From Tubulanus polymorphus (taxonomy: Eukaryota > Nemertea > Palaeonemertea > Tubulaniformes > Tubulanidae): a stretch of DNA of 64,000 nt. The notes under the pieces are model-generated. The model was not told where the DNA came from. It was given only the letters and a program-made list of their open reading frames with translations, and ran no database searches. This document shows, piece by piece, positions 1-8,203 of the stretch. The first letter of the stretch is position 1; every line of letters begins with the position of its first letter. The position numbers and the translations under genes are program-made. The stretch is taken from assembly GCF_964204645.1 (NCBI RefSeq), contig NC_134026.1, positions 9,745,450-9,809,449 on the forward strand. The letters are read 5' to 3'.

Positions 1-913
1 CCAAAAATACTTCACAGATTTTGTGTAAAAGACCTTTTCAAACAGTGAGTAATATTTTTCCAGAATGTAGCCGGAGCATTCATCAGACCCTGGGGCATCA
101 TCAAATATTCCCATTGATGTTGTCACAAAAGATGTTTTGTGAATTGAATCCACATGCATAGGGATTTGGAAATACCCGGAGAATAAATCTACAGTCGAAA
201 ATATCCTTGCTTTCTTCTTCCCTATACTAGTGAATATTTCAGTGATATTTTGGCCTGGAAAATAATCTACTTGAGATCGCATTGAGTTTCCGATAATCGT
301 GTACTATACGATACGCAGGTGTACCGTCTGGGTTTGACTGGGCTTTCTTAACTAATAAACAAGGTGCAGCCCATTCTGATGAACACTCCCGGATTATACC
401 TTGACTAAATAATTCCTGAACGAGTTTATCTTCTTCTTCCCTCAAAGCAATGGGTGAGCGATAAGGCCTTTGTTTTATAGGAGGACTGGACCCAGTGTGA
501 ATCATGTGTTTCCATCGTAGGTCCGCTCTAGATAATTCAGATGAGTTATTTGCAACTACTTCTCGGTGTTCTTTCAAAAATTTCCTAAACTTTTTCCTGC
601 CCTCCTCTGATAAAATCGAATCACTCATATCAACATTTGGATTTTCATCTGTTTCGATTGATTGAACTGCTTGTTCCCCTCGATTTTCACACTTATTCAA
701 TTCAGGTACTACCCAAAAATTCTCTGAGACAAAGCCTAATGTAGTGTATTTGTGTATCTTTCGGGGGCTATCTGACAAATTAAATATTGTAATAGGCACC
801 CGTTTATTTCGAGCTTCAACCACCGATTCATCTATATTTAAATTATACCTCCCTTTTACATAGCATGAGGGTTCCAACAACACGCATGTTTGATCCATTA
901 TATGGTCTGACAA
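1..913 (-). pseudogene. Ty3/gypsy reverse transcriptase, partial and frameshifted
   Basis: This is the N-terminal part of a retroelement reverse transcriptase, the enzyme that copies the element's RNA into DNA. The leader to RT carries typical Ty3/gypsy motifs: PIKQRPYRSP, then EEEDKLVQELFSQGIIRECS, then AAPCLLVKK and YRIVHDYRKLNAI. After about position 285 the frame shifts, and the homology continues as STVDLFSGYFQIPMHVDS to the window edge, where it is cut. The YVDD catalytic box, RNase H and integrase would lie outside the window. It lies directly downstream of the gag-protease ORF on the same strand. The frameshift means this copy is probably dead. Family assignment is confident; the exact clade is not. 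Confidence 0.85.
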
Positions 914-924
914 TTTTCCTTGAA

Positions 925-2076
925 TTACACATTCTGATCTAGGGGGAATAACTGTGCCCTCACTTTCGCCCTGCGACCAAGTCCTATTTGCTTTTGTAAT
1001 GCTATAGGAGGACCATTGTCTAAAGTTAAAATCCCATTTTGAAAATCTAAATGAGCACCATGGTCATTTAGGAAATCTAACCCTAAAATTAACTGCTGCT
1101 GTAATGGATTTGCCAGATAAGTGTCATGTTCATTTATTTCATCTCCCAACTGAACTGGCAATTTAACAATTCCTTCTAATTTTATGCCCAAACCATTTGC
1201 AGACTGTGCTGATTTGAGCGGTGCCTCATGGATTTTTATTCCTTGAGTGATGAAACATGAATGGAAAAATTCTGAGTCCATACATGAAATTACCGCTCCA
1301 CTATCTATCAATATATTTAAGTGTTTACCCTCTATTTTGCCTGGAATTGTATTTGCTATCAAAGCTAACAATACCAGACTTTCATCATCGCTGTTTAGTA
1401 TTTCCATTGTCCCTTTTGACTCTCTGTCTAATGTGTGATCAGCCAATCTGTCTGATCTATTTCTATCAACTGAACTCATCTGTTTCAAGGTACTATTTCC
1501 CCGCGAGCTATTCATACTATCTTCAAATTCATCGAATGCAACATTGCCCTTTATTTCTTTTAACCTTTCATCTTTTAATTCCTTTTTTCGATTTTCTTTG
1601 TCATCTAAAGTCTCAATTTTCCCTTCCAGGGTATCTGAAATACCCGTGTTATTCCGACTATCCTTTTCAACGTTAGAACGAAATTCCCTTTCCACAGATT
1701 CTAACGTTTGAACCTCACTTTTCTCCACCCCTGTTAAGTCATAATAATAATAGTCTAACGCCCTAGATTTCAAATACATGGGAAACGCTGCAAACCGCTT
1801 TTTCTGCGACCACCCACCAAAATCAGCCCGTGCCTTGAAAGCCCTGTCAAAGCTTTCCGTAGCTCCCCCACTGAACGAAATGTCCGGATTAAAAGCCAGG
1901 CGGTCGGACCCATCCGCCAACGCGTTCAGTTGCACCTGCATGCCTCGCAACATAGCCTGCAGGTCCGTCGGGTCTACATTCGCTGGGGTGGGCATAACTG
2001 GTACAGCCGCCGTGCCACCCTCCTGACTCATCAGACCAACCACACCATTCCCCAAAACACAGATCGGTACATTCAT
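925..2076 (-). CDS. Ty3/gypsy gag-protease polyprotein
   Basis: An uninterrupted 383-residue ORF. Its first third is gag-like, with the capsid-type stretch FGGWSQKKRFAAFPMYLKSR at about residues 87-106. The middle (about 110-230) is charged and low in complexity. The C-terminal third is a retropepsin-like aspartic protease: the active-site motif ILIDSGA lies near residue 256 and the second conserved motif ILGLDFLNDHGAHLDF near 330. The protease would release mature gag and pol products. The ORF starts about 55 bases from the primer-binding site and is followed by the RT region in another frame, the usual gag-pro-pol order. No CCHC zinc knuckle is visible, which is unusual for gag but occurs in some clades. 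Confidence 0.8.
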   Translation of the reverse strand: MNVPICVLGNGVVGLMSQEGGTAAVPVMPTPANVDPTDLQAMLRGMQVQLNALADGSDRLAFNPDISFSGGATESFDRAFKARADFGGWSQKKRFAAFPMYLKSRALDYYYYDLTGVEKSEVQTLESVEREFRSNVEKDSRNNTGISDTLEGKIETLDDKENRKKELKDERLKEIKGNVAFDEFEDSMNSSRGNSTLKQMSSVDRNRSDRLADHTLDRESKGTMEILNSDDESLVLLALIANTIPGKIEGKHLNILIDSGAVISCMDSEFFHSCFITQGIKIHEAPLKSAQSANGLGIKLEGIVKLPVQLGDEINEHDTYLANPLQQQLILGLDFLNDHGAHLDFQNGILTLDNGPPIALQKQIGLGRRAKVRAQLFPLDQNV

Positions 2077-2131
2077 AGTTTTTTCAATTTTACATTCAAA
2101 CTTACGTACACAGAGCCGGGTTCTCCACCAG

Positions 2132-2336
2132 TGAAACGGTTTTGTCTTTGAATCGAGTTGTTCTTCCCTGTTCGAGTGAGTAGTTCTCTTCGGGGTGTTT
2201 CCTATGGAATACGATGCAAGTAACGAAAAACAGTTGATTTAGTATATCTGCTTATCGTTTATTCTTCCGGTGTTCTCTCCGATGAGTGTCACCCGCAATA
2301 TAACAAAAAGGGGGAGTACAAAGGGATTTCTACACA
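2132..2336 (-). repeat. 5' LTR of the Ty3/gypsy element
   Basis: Read on the minus strand, this stretch begins TGTGTAGAAATCCC, contains an AATAAA, and ends in CA. Directly after it (2113-2130) comes a sequence beginning TGGTGGAGAACCCGG, which has the form of a tRNA primer-binding site (the complement of a CCA-ending tRNA); I could not assign the tRNA. Gag starts 37 bases further on. The matching 3' LTR would be outside the window, so LTR identity and the target-site duplication cannot be checked. The outer edge is fixed only by the TG and by the interruption of the neighbouring ORF. Confidence 0.6.
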
Positions 2337-2678
2337 TCAAAGATCTGAATCTAGCTTCTGTTTAAATCTGATTTCTGCACTCACACGTTGTTTATCAATA
2401 GCTAGTTGTTCCTTCATCTTCTGCATATTTGCTTCTAAGCCGTGTTGTGAAGCAGCAGCATCAATACAACGAGAAACTAGATTGCTGCTTGTAGTACTAC
2501 TAGTTTGACTAGCAGAGTCATCTGGGTGAATTTCATTAATAACTGGGGACATCGGCCACGTTTTGTTCTCTTTCGGGGGATACGGAACAGTTTCTTGCAT
2601 ATCACTCAGCTGACCTTGTCCTTGTATCTCTTCAATTTCATTCTGTAATATTCTTCGTGTTGTTTCTGAGGTATTCAT
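2337..2678 (-). pseudogene. Unknown ORF cut by the LTR insertion
   Basis: A 113-residue reading frame starting MNTSETTRRILQNEIEEIQG. It is rich in Ser, Thr, Glu and Gln and ends with a short predicted coiled-coil-like stretch (ANMQKMKEQLAIDKQRVSAE). I do not recognise it. Its stop codon overlaps the first bases of the adjoining LTR, so the original frame was evidently cut when the Ty3/gypsy element inserted and would have continued beyond that element, outside the window. It could be the gag of an older retroelement or the first coding exon of a host gene. No domain can be named. Confidence 0.35.
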
Positions 2679-2689
2679 CGTTCTTAATT

Positions 2690-3200
2690 CTTACTTGTAG
2701 CCGTGTTTAAACTGTAAACTTTGGATGTTGACGATCAGACTTGACGAAGATTCAAGGCTTCATTTTTCAGACATCATTCATAACCAGTAGATACATACAG
2801 CGTTTAGTACTGTTACATAACAACGAGACAGCGAGAGAGGTTTCTACAAAGAGAACCGCAATAAACCTAACTTAATACATATCTTAGCATACATTAGAAT
2901 TATCTTGTAGAGAAAAAAAAACTATAGTAAATAATATTTCAGTAATATTTTCTACTTACAAACACGTAAAGCTTATGTCATCTTTAGAATATGCTGAAAC
3001 TTTTAACACAGAAAACTAACAGACTTTCATCCCTCCATGTTTCTTTATGTAGGTGGCAGCCCTTCCGGGAATCGTATTTTACACATGTCAACAGGTGTTT
3101 TTTTTTGTATCTACCTCGTTCGATTTTTAAAATGTGATTAGAGGTACGTAGCCATGCATATGTAGATACCAAGGAGTTATCAGCACTCTAGATCTAATAC
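2690..3200. other. Non-coding stretch
   Basis: AT-rich sequence between the interrupted ORF and the LINE fragment. I see no coding signal, tandem array or RNA gene in it. Confidence 0.5.
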
Positions 3201-4080
3201 TTTGAGTAGGTAACGTATTCGGCCATCAAAAGATTTATCATGATTATCCATAATACATTTACCAGAAAGCCTATTAAGGCCTTCTTGTTGCTATTATTAA
3301 TGGAGAGCCAATATTTCATAGAGAGCGAATAGCAGTAATACTCAAAGGTAATCTGCCAAGATCAGCCTTAGTGGCCTAAGTTGGCGGCCTTTCTATTAAT
3401 GCCCAAGATGTATTTACAGAATTTTGTATGTATGGAAGAAGGCTTCATATAGGTTTTCCAGTTTGAAACTGTCGGTACTTTTAAAAGCAGATTGGACATT
3501 CGAGTGAAATACGGACGACAGTTCGGCAGCATATAATAATATTGGTTTTAGACATACATCAAACAATTTTAGTAATAAAGCTGCATTACAATTATAAGAC
3601 TGGAATTTGTTTCTTAACATAAAGGTCACCTTTAGGGCCTTTTGACCTAGAGACTCGACCCATAGATGTAAGAGCCTGATGCCGACAAGACCAAAATGAG
3701 GTATTTATATCTTTGAATAATGGCGAGTACTTGGTTATCAAAATAGAAATTGTTACCCTTATTATTGAGAGCTTTGCTATTTTTGTTGAAGATCATTATT
3801 TAAGTCTTAGATATATTAATCTCGAGTTTCCATGTCCTATAAAAGTGCTCAAGTTTATTCAGACATGATTGAAGACCATTTTTGACCGAGATATAAGCAC
3901 TAGGTCATCTGCGCACATGATGACACTTATAGTTTTGTCATGGATTTGGACGGGGTCACAGCAATCATGTCTAAGGTACAATGGTAAGTCGTTAATAAAC
4001 AAGTAAAACAAGGGACTGATGAAACACCCTCGTTTTAGACCGAGGGCTGAAGGGATACATTTTGTGATCCCATTTGGGAG
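3200..4080 (-). pseudogene. Decayed LINE reverse transcriptase fragment
   Basis: Minus-strand translation gives successive non-LTR RT motifs with stops and frameshifts between them. Motif B-like GCFISPLFYLFINDLPLYL is followed by the palm motif MCADDLVLIS near 3900-3925, where Cys replaces the usual first residue of the [FY]ADD box. Then comes LQSCLNKLEHFYRTWKLEIN, and finally the thumb-region stretch LFDVCLKPILLYAAELSSVF in the ORF at 3414-3629. This is the C-terminal half of an RT. Endonuclease and 3' end are not visible nearby. It could belong to the CR1-like LINE further right, which lacks this very part, but they are 9 kb apart and I cannot show that. Confidence 0.75.
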
Positions 4081-4440
4081 CTAAACAGAATAATTTACTG
4101 AGCTATACATATTTTTTAATATTTAAGGGGAGACACTGGTCGGGAAATGAAATTTTTGAAATTAACAGATATGACCAATCTGACCACATATCATAGTATG
4201 AGTAATATTAATTATTAAAAAATTTTATTTTAATTAGTTCATCGGAAGTAGGTCAATGGTGGCCATATTGGATCCGAGAAGTGACACTAGAAAAACCAGT
4301 CTATCTTGAAAAATAATACAGATATCAAGATGCAGTCTTCTACACTATGTATATAATACATATATCTATATTTTGTCTGTTCCCTTTTGTTCAATTTATA
4401 AAAATTGTGGCTTTGAGATATATTTTACTAGAATACGAGG

Positions 4441-4516
4441 CTCGTGTTTGTGGTCATTCGTAGAATTACCATCAAACTTCACCTCACACAGGTAAGTCTC
4501 GTTTAATTGTATAATT
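4441..4516 (+). repeat. Left terminal inverted repeat
   Basis: Starts CTCGTGTTTGTGGTCATTCG and ends TTTAATTGTATAATT. The inverted copy is at 7161-7236 and a direct copy at 7305-7380. It contains CACAGGTAAGT, a perfect splice-donor-like sequence. In the inverted copy this lies just upstream of the transposase frame, so it may act as the donor of a 5' leader exon (inference). Confidence 0.8.
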
Positions 4517-4626
4517 CTACTCATTCCCACAATTCCCTCCGAATTCTACGAGATTTCAAAGCAAAAAATTCATTTTGTCTAAACCAACGGTTCATACCGA
4601 TTGTCCTGCAGACAAAACAACCCTCG

Positions 4627-5178
4627 CTAGCGTATCCTCAGATGTTCTGACTATTGGTTTATTATAAAAGCGTGCAAACGTATCTTCGCATGACCATCCG
4701 ACCGCATTCATGATTGTGTTAATCGGAACCTGAGCAGCCACAGCAGCAGAAGCCATAGCCGCTCGAGTCGAATGACTTCCATATCTAGAAGTATCTAATC
4801 CTGCTTCATGCTAGCGTATCCTCAGATGTTCTGACTATTGGTTTATTATAAAAGCGTGCAAACGTATCTTCGCACGACCATCCGACACCATTCATGATTG
4901 TATTAATTGGAACCTGAGCAGCCGCAGCAGCAGAAGCCATAGCCGCTCGAGTGGAATGACTTCCATATCTAGAAGTACCTAATCCTGCTACATGCTAGAG
5001 TATCCTCAGATGTTCTGACTATTGGTTTATTATAAAAGCGTGCAAACGTATCTTCGCACGACCATCCGACCGCATTCATGATTGTATTAATCGGAACCTG
5101 AGCAGCCACAGCAGCAGAAGCCATAGCCGCTCGAGTCGAATGACTTCCATATCTAGAAGTATCTAATCCTGCTTCAGA
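4627..5178 (-). repeat. 184-bp tandem array, three units
   Basis: The motif CTAGCGTATCCTCAGATG recurs at 4627, 4811 and 4995 (CTAGAG in the third), a period of exactly 184. Each unit encodes the C-terminal ~60 residues of the tyrosine recombinase, including HSTR and the catalytic tyrosine segment. Because 184 is not a multiple of three, only one unit can be read in frame. The unit nearest the left TIR has the longest natural-looking tail (EDTLARVVLSAGQSV then stop). The other two junctions end at a stop or run out of frame within 6 codons, so they look like duplications. Confidence 0.9.
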
Positions 5179-5775
5179 CATAACTTCTCTTATCCACGAC
5201 GAGATCATATCTCCAGATACCCCCGGATGAGGCCTGATACAACCGATAAATAATTGATCGCAACTCCCACGAATGGGAAAAGTTACATGTAAATATCTAG
5301 AAAAACATTCAACCACACAAATCTTGTCGTCCGCAGTATATTTGTGAAACTGAATCGGTTTAATCACGTTCCCCGGTCTAAAGTGTTTCTCTATAACCTT
5401 AGAAAAAATAATACGATCCTCCGACAACTTCATATCTGATAAAGATAGTTGATGAAGAACATTTCTTCCACGTTTGCCTGAAATTAACGCCATAAGCATA
5501 ACTGTTTTCTTTGCTAACTGCCGTAATGATAAGTTCTGTAACGGCGACTTTGTACGTAAATAATCTAGTACAATTCGTACATCCCAAATTTCTGAAAACT
5601 TCGGTGAAGGAGTCCGTTGTTCGAAAACCCCTTTCATAAACCGTTTCACTAATTTATTCGTTCCAACATCCTCTCGGTCCGAAGCCAAACTGAATGTTGA
5701 TACTGCTGACCTAGCAGTTCCGCTCGCACTGTACGACAGGCCTTTGTTATACAAAGAAACCAGAAATTCTATCAA
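4969..5775 (-). CDS. Tyrosine recombinase (phage-integrase fold)
   Basis: A 268-residue ORF with a site-specific tyrosine recombinase catalytic domain, which would cut and rejoin DNA through a covalent 3'-phosphotyrosine. The helical core-binding segment is at residues 1-45 (GLSYSASGTARSAVSTF). Arginine I is in LISGKRGRN (about 98). The H-x-x-R box is in YGSHSTRAA (about 212). The conserved Trp and nucleophile Tyr are in VGWSCEDTFARFYNK (about 238-252). All catalytic residues are present. The N-terminus is short: about 30 upstream bases still read NPSPVRLIEFL before the frame breaks. The family resembles Crypton/DIRS-type recombinases, but no RT is nearby. The last residues (CSRIRYF) run into the next 184-bp unit and are not native. 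Confidence 0.85.
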   Translation of the reverse strand: MIEFLVSLYNKGLSYSASGTARSAVSTFSLASDREDVGTNKLVKRFMKGVFEQRTPSPKFSEIWDVRIVLDYLRTKSPLQNLSLRQLAKKTVMLMALISGKRGRNVLHQLSLSDMKLSEDRIIFSKVIEKHFRPGNVIKPIQFHKYTADDKICVVECFSRYLHVTFPIRGSCDQLFIGCIRPHPGVSGDMISSWIREVMSEAGLDTSRYGSHSTRAAMASAAVAAQVPINTIMNAVGWSCEDTFARFYNKPIVRTSEDTLACSRIRYF

Positions 5776-5914
5776 CCTTACAGGCGAAGGATTGTGATTG
5801 AAGTTAATTGTGGTAACTTATAACCAGTGTTGTGGGTCGCAATAACTGTTGACCAGGGATGGCTTAGGGCTGAGACAAGACCGGGAACCTGAGAGAGTAA
5901 CAAGTCCAAACACG

Positions 5915-7170
5915 TTGTAATGTAAGCTTTCGTTGGCGTTTGGTGTTTTGCCCTTTGAAAGTCGCCTGAGCAAAGCTTCATCCGAAACTCTAGTATTAAT
6001 TGGCACCATAGCTGAAGCAACATCATGAGCTAAGGGATTTCTGTGATTGTCCTTATGTGATCCAGTTTGTTGATCATTGGCCATTGCCTTATGCCAAAAA
6101 CACCATAATTCTGCTCCCGACGGACATCACATGTGATGAGGGTCATCATCTGTACTAGCACAGTATAGCAGACTAGCCCATATTACTGCTCTCATACTAT
6201 CCGGATTACCTATATTGGCTAGGACTGCTCCCCTGTAATAATTTTGGAAGGTTTTGGCCTTCGCGGCAGTCCGACGACCAAAACCTTTACCGCCAAGTTT
6301 CTCCTTTTTAGACAGTTCTCTGAGTGCCTTGCCAACGCGTTTATGTGTATGGTTCACACAGTCGTCTTTTGTTATAGGGTTATCGTCCCCATATGGATTC
6401 AAGGCCACTATATCATCGTACGCATTAGAATCGCTGTCACATAACATTGTTGTATACCTAAAGTTATTTTCTTATGATCGTGGCCATAAACGCAAGGCAG
6501 CTTCCCGTTCCATCGCATTAGAAATGCCATCATAATTCTTGCAGCAATTGTCGTATGATTGAAACCAAGTTTTGAATTCGTCGGAGTCCTTTGATTTGAA
6601 TTTATTTTCATGACTTGCACAGGACTGGCAATAATTTGAAAGTACTTCATAATCAATGACCAGTCCTGTCAATAAATCTATCACACAACCGATTCCATAG
6701 TGTTATAAATGGCCTCTAGTCAGCCACGAACCGTCAAAACTAACATCTATATCATAAACACTATCCACAGAAAGTGAGGGGTCCAGATCAAGGTACGCAA
6801 TTTTAACAAATTCCTTGGCATCATTTAAAATTTTTTCTGTTGTCTGAAGGGTATTGTTACTTATAGAATTGGATATTGTTTGATAAGATTTCTGGTGCAA
6901 GTTATGACATGAAAACACAGCTGAAAATTTTTCAAGAGCCGCATGTCCTAGGCCGAGTTCATGTGCAAATAACACCATTAATTTATTTACAGCAAATCCG
7001 ACACGACTGTCATTAGAATTGCCCTCCTTGGGTGATGAAAAATCGGCAGAGATAATGTTATTGCAAGATCTACAAAAAAGTTCTATTCTGTTACAGAACC
7101 CTATCTTGCGAGCAGATTTTCTAAACACTAAATCCATTTCGTTACAATTTGTACATGATAAATTATACAA
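5915..7170 (-). pseudogene. Mutator-like DDE transposase, three in-frame stops
   Basis: A cut-and-paste transposase of the Mutator-like domain family common in invertebrate repeats. The whole region reads in one frame, broken only by stop codons at 6703-6705, 6472-6474 and 6127-6129. Paired Cys motifs (CTNC and CRSC) near the N-terminus suggest a zinc finger. Then come DVSFDGSWLTRGH (first catalytic Asp region), VIDLLTGLVIDYEVLSNYC, MERE/ALRLW, CDSDSNAYDD (second Asp; the family usually has DGDS), the conserved CVNH, and NANESLH (catalytic Glu). After NESLH the expected continuation is lost at about 5915. Three stops without frameshifts imply recent decay. The first codon of the frame abuts the right TIR; no ATG is visible there, so the start may come from a spliced leader. 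Confidence 0.8.
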
Positions 7171-7236
7171 TTAAACGAGACTTACCTGTGTAAGGTGAAG
7201 TTTGATGGTAATTCTACGAATGACCACAAACACGAG
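7161..7236 (-). repeat. Right terminal inverted repeat
   Basis: Inverted copy of 4441-4516, with a single visible difference (CTTACAC against CTCACAC). Its inner end abuts the first residues of the transposase frame. It also forms a back-to-back inverted pair with 7305-7380 across a 68-base spacer. Confidence 0.8.
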
Positions 7237-7304
7237 GAATCATATGACAATGACAAATTATATAACACGATGGCGGGCCCAAGTCTAGGGTGGGCGTATA
7301 ATTC

Positions 7305-8070
7305 CTCGTGTTTGTGTTCATTCGTAGAATTACCATCAAACTTCACCTTACACAGGTAAGTCTCGTTTAATTGTATAATTCTACTCATTCCCACAATTCC
7401 CTCCGAATTCTACGAGATTTCAAAGCAAAAAATTCATTTTGTCTAAACCAACGGTTCATACCGATTGTCCTGCAGACAAAACCTCGCTAGCGTATCCTCA
7501 GATGTTCTGACTATTGGTTTATTATAAAAGCGTGCAAACATATCTTCGCATGACCATCCGACCGCATTCATGATTGTGTTAATCGGAACCTGAGCAGCCA
7601 CAGCAGCAGAAGCCATAGCCGCTCGAGTCGAATGACTTCCATATCTAGAAGTATCTAATCCTGCTTCATGCTAGCGTATCCTCAGATGTTCCGACTATTG
7701 GTTTATTATAAAAGCGTGCAAATGTATCTTCGCACGACCATCCGACCGCATTCATGATTGTATTAATCAGAAGCTTAGCAGCCACAGCAGCAGAAGCCAT
7801 AGCCGCTCGAGTCGAATGACTTCCATATCTAGAAGTATCTAATCTTGCTTCATGCTAGCGTATCCTCAGATGTTCTGACTATTGGTTTATTATAAAAGCG
7901 TGCAAACGTATCTTCGCACGACCATCCGACCGCATTCATGATTGTATTAATCGGAACCTGAGCAGCCACAGCAGCAGAAGCCATAGCCGCTCGAGTCGAA
8001 TGACTTCCATATCTAGAAGTATCTAATCCTGCTTCAGACATAACTTCTCTTATCCACGAGGAGATCGTAT
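7305..8070 (+). mobile_element. Truncated second copy of the TIR element
   Basis: This 766-bp segment repeats 4441-5210 in direct orientation: TIR (7305-7380), the same leader, then three 184-bp recombinase units. It carries a 4-base deletion near 7482 and scattered substitutions. It ends abruptly inside the recombinase sequence (…CACGAGGAGATCGTAT), where a different dispersed repeat starts. It has no transposase. It is either a partial duplication or an element cut by a later event. Confidence 0.8.
7487..8038 (-). repeat. Second 184-bp tandem array, three units
   Basis: The unit start CTAGCGTATCCTCAG recurs at 7487, 7671 and 7855, again exactly 184 bases apart. The third unit contains the open frame 7850-8041, encoding RYGSHSTRAA through RFYNKPIVRTSEDTLA, that is, the recombinase catalytic tail. 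Both arrays having three units indicates that the triplication predates the duplication of the element end. Confidence 0.9.
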
Positions 8071-8140
8071 TGCAGACAAAACATGAAGCCTTGATGGCCG
8101 TTTACAAAAACATTATAGCAATCACAATTGAAACATAATA
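8070..8140 (+). repeat. Dispersed repeat shared with 62233-62305
   Basis: Starts TTGCAGACAAAACATGAAGC and continues through GGCCGTTTAC and CAATCACAATTG. The minus strand at 62233-62305 carries the same ordered motifs with roughly 85% identity over about 66 bases by eye. It abuts the truncated TIR-element copy at 8070. Confidence 0.6.
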
Positions 8141-8168
8141 ATGATATGCCGGTACAACTTAAGTTTAA

Positions 8169-8203
8169 AATATAGCTGCATAGCAGCGATAGCGGGTTTC
8201 TGC
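8169..8203 (+). repeat. Hairpin motif copy 1 (AGCTGC-N-GCAGC)
   Basis: AATATAGCTGCATAGCAGCG followed by ATAGCGGGTTTCTGC. The core folds as GCTGC…GCAGC. The same layout occurs at 11573-11610 and 27549-27586, always on the plus strand, with unrelated flanks. Confidence 0.6.

Larger units (their letters stand above)
4441..7236 (-). mobile_element. TIR element with Mutator-like DDE transposase and tyrosine recombinase
   Basis: A 2.8-kb element bounded by 76-bp terminal inverted repeats (4441-4516 and 7161-7236) that differ at about one position. Both coding regions read on the minus strand: first the Mutator-like transposase (7170 to about 5915), then the tyrosine recombinase (about 5800 to 4995), then two further copies of the recombinase 3' end and the left TIR. 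I saw no clear target-site duplication: the 9-10 bases outside each end differ. The DDE homology stops just after the NESLH motif and the recombinase begins about 110 bases later. This is either a genuine two-gene transposon with a decayed junction or a composite of two elements. Confidence 0.6.

Noticed and set aside
1257-1676. 139-residue plus-strand frame over the Ty3/gypsy gag
   Set aside because: Antisense shadow of the gag-protease ORF, hydrophobic by complement of its charged codons.
4441-7236. DIRS or Ngaro retrotransposon
   Set aside because: A tyrosine recombinase is present, but no RT, RNase H or methyltransferase lies within the TIRs; the other gene is a DDE transposase.
7182-7394. 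70-residue frame spanning the inverted TIRs
   Set aside because: It reads through a palindromic repeat, so both strands give similar peptides; it is not a gene.
4441-8070. CRISPR-like or satellite array
   Set aside because: The regular 184-base spacing is a tandem duplication of coding sequence with no spacer-repeat alternation, in a eukaryotic genome.
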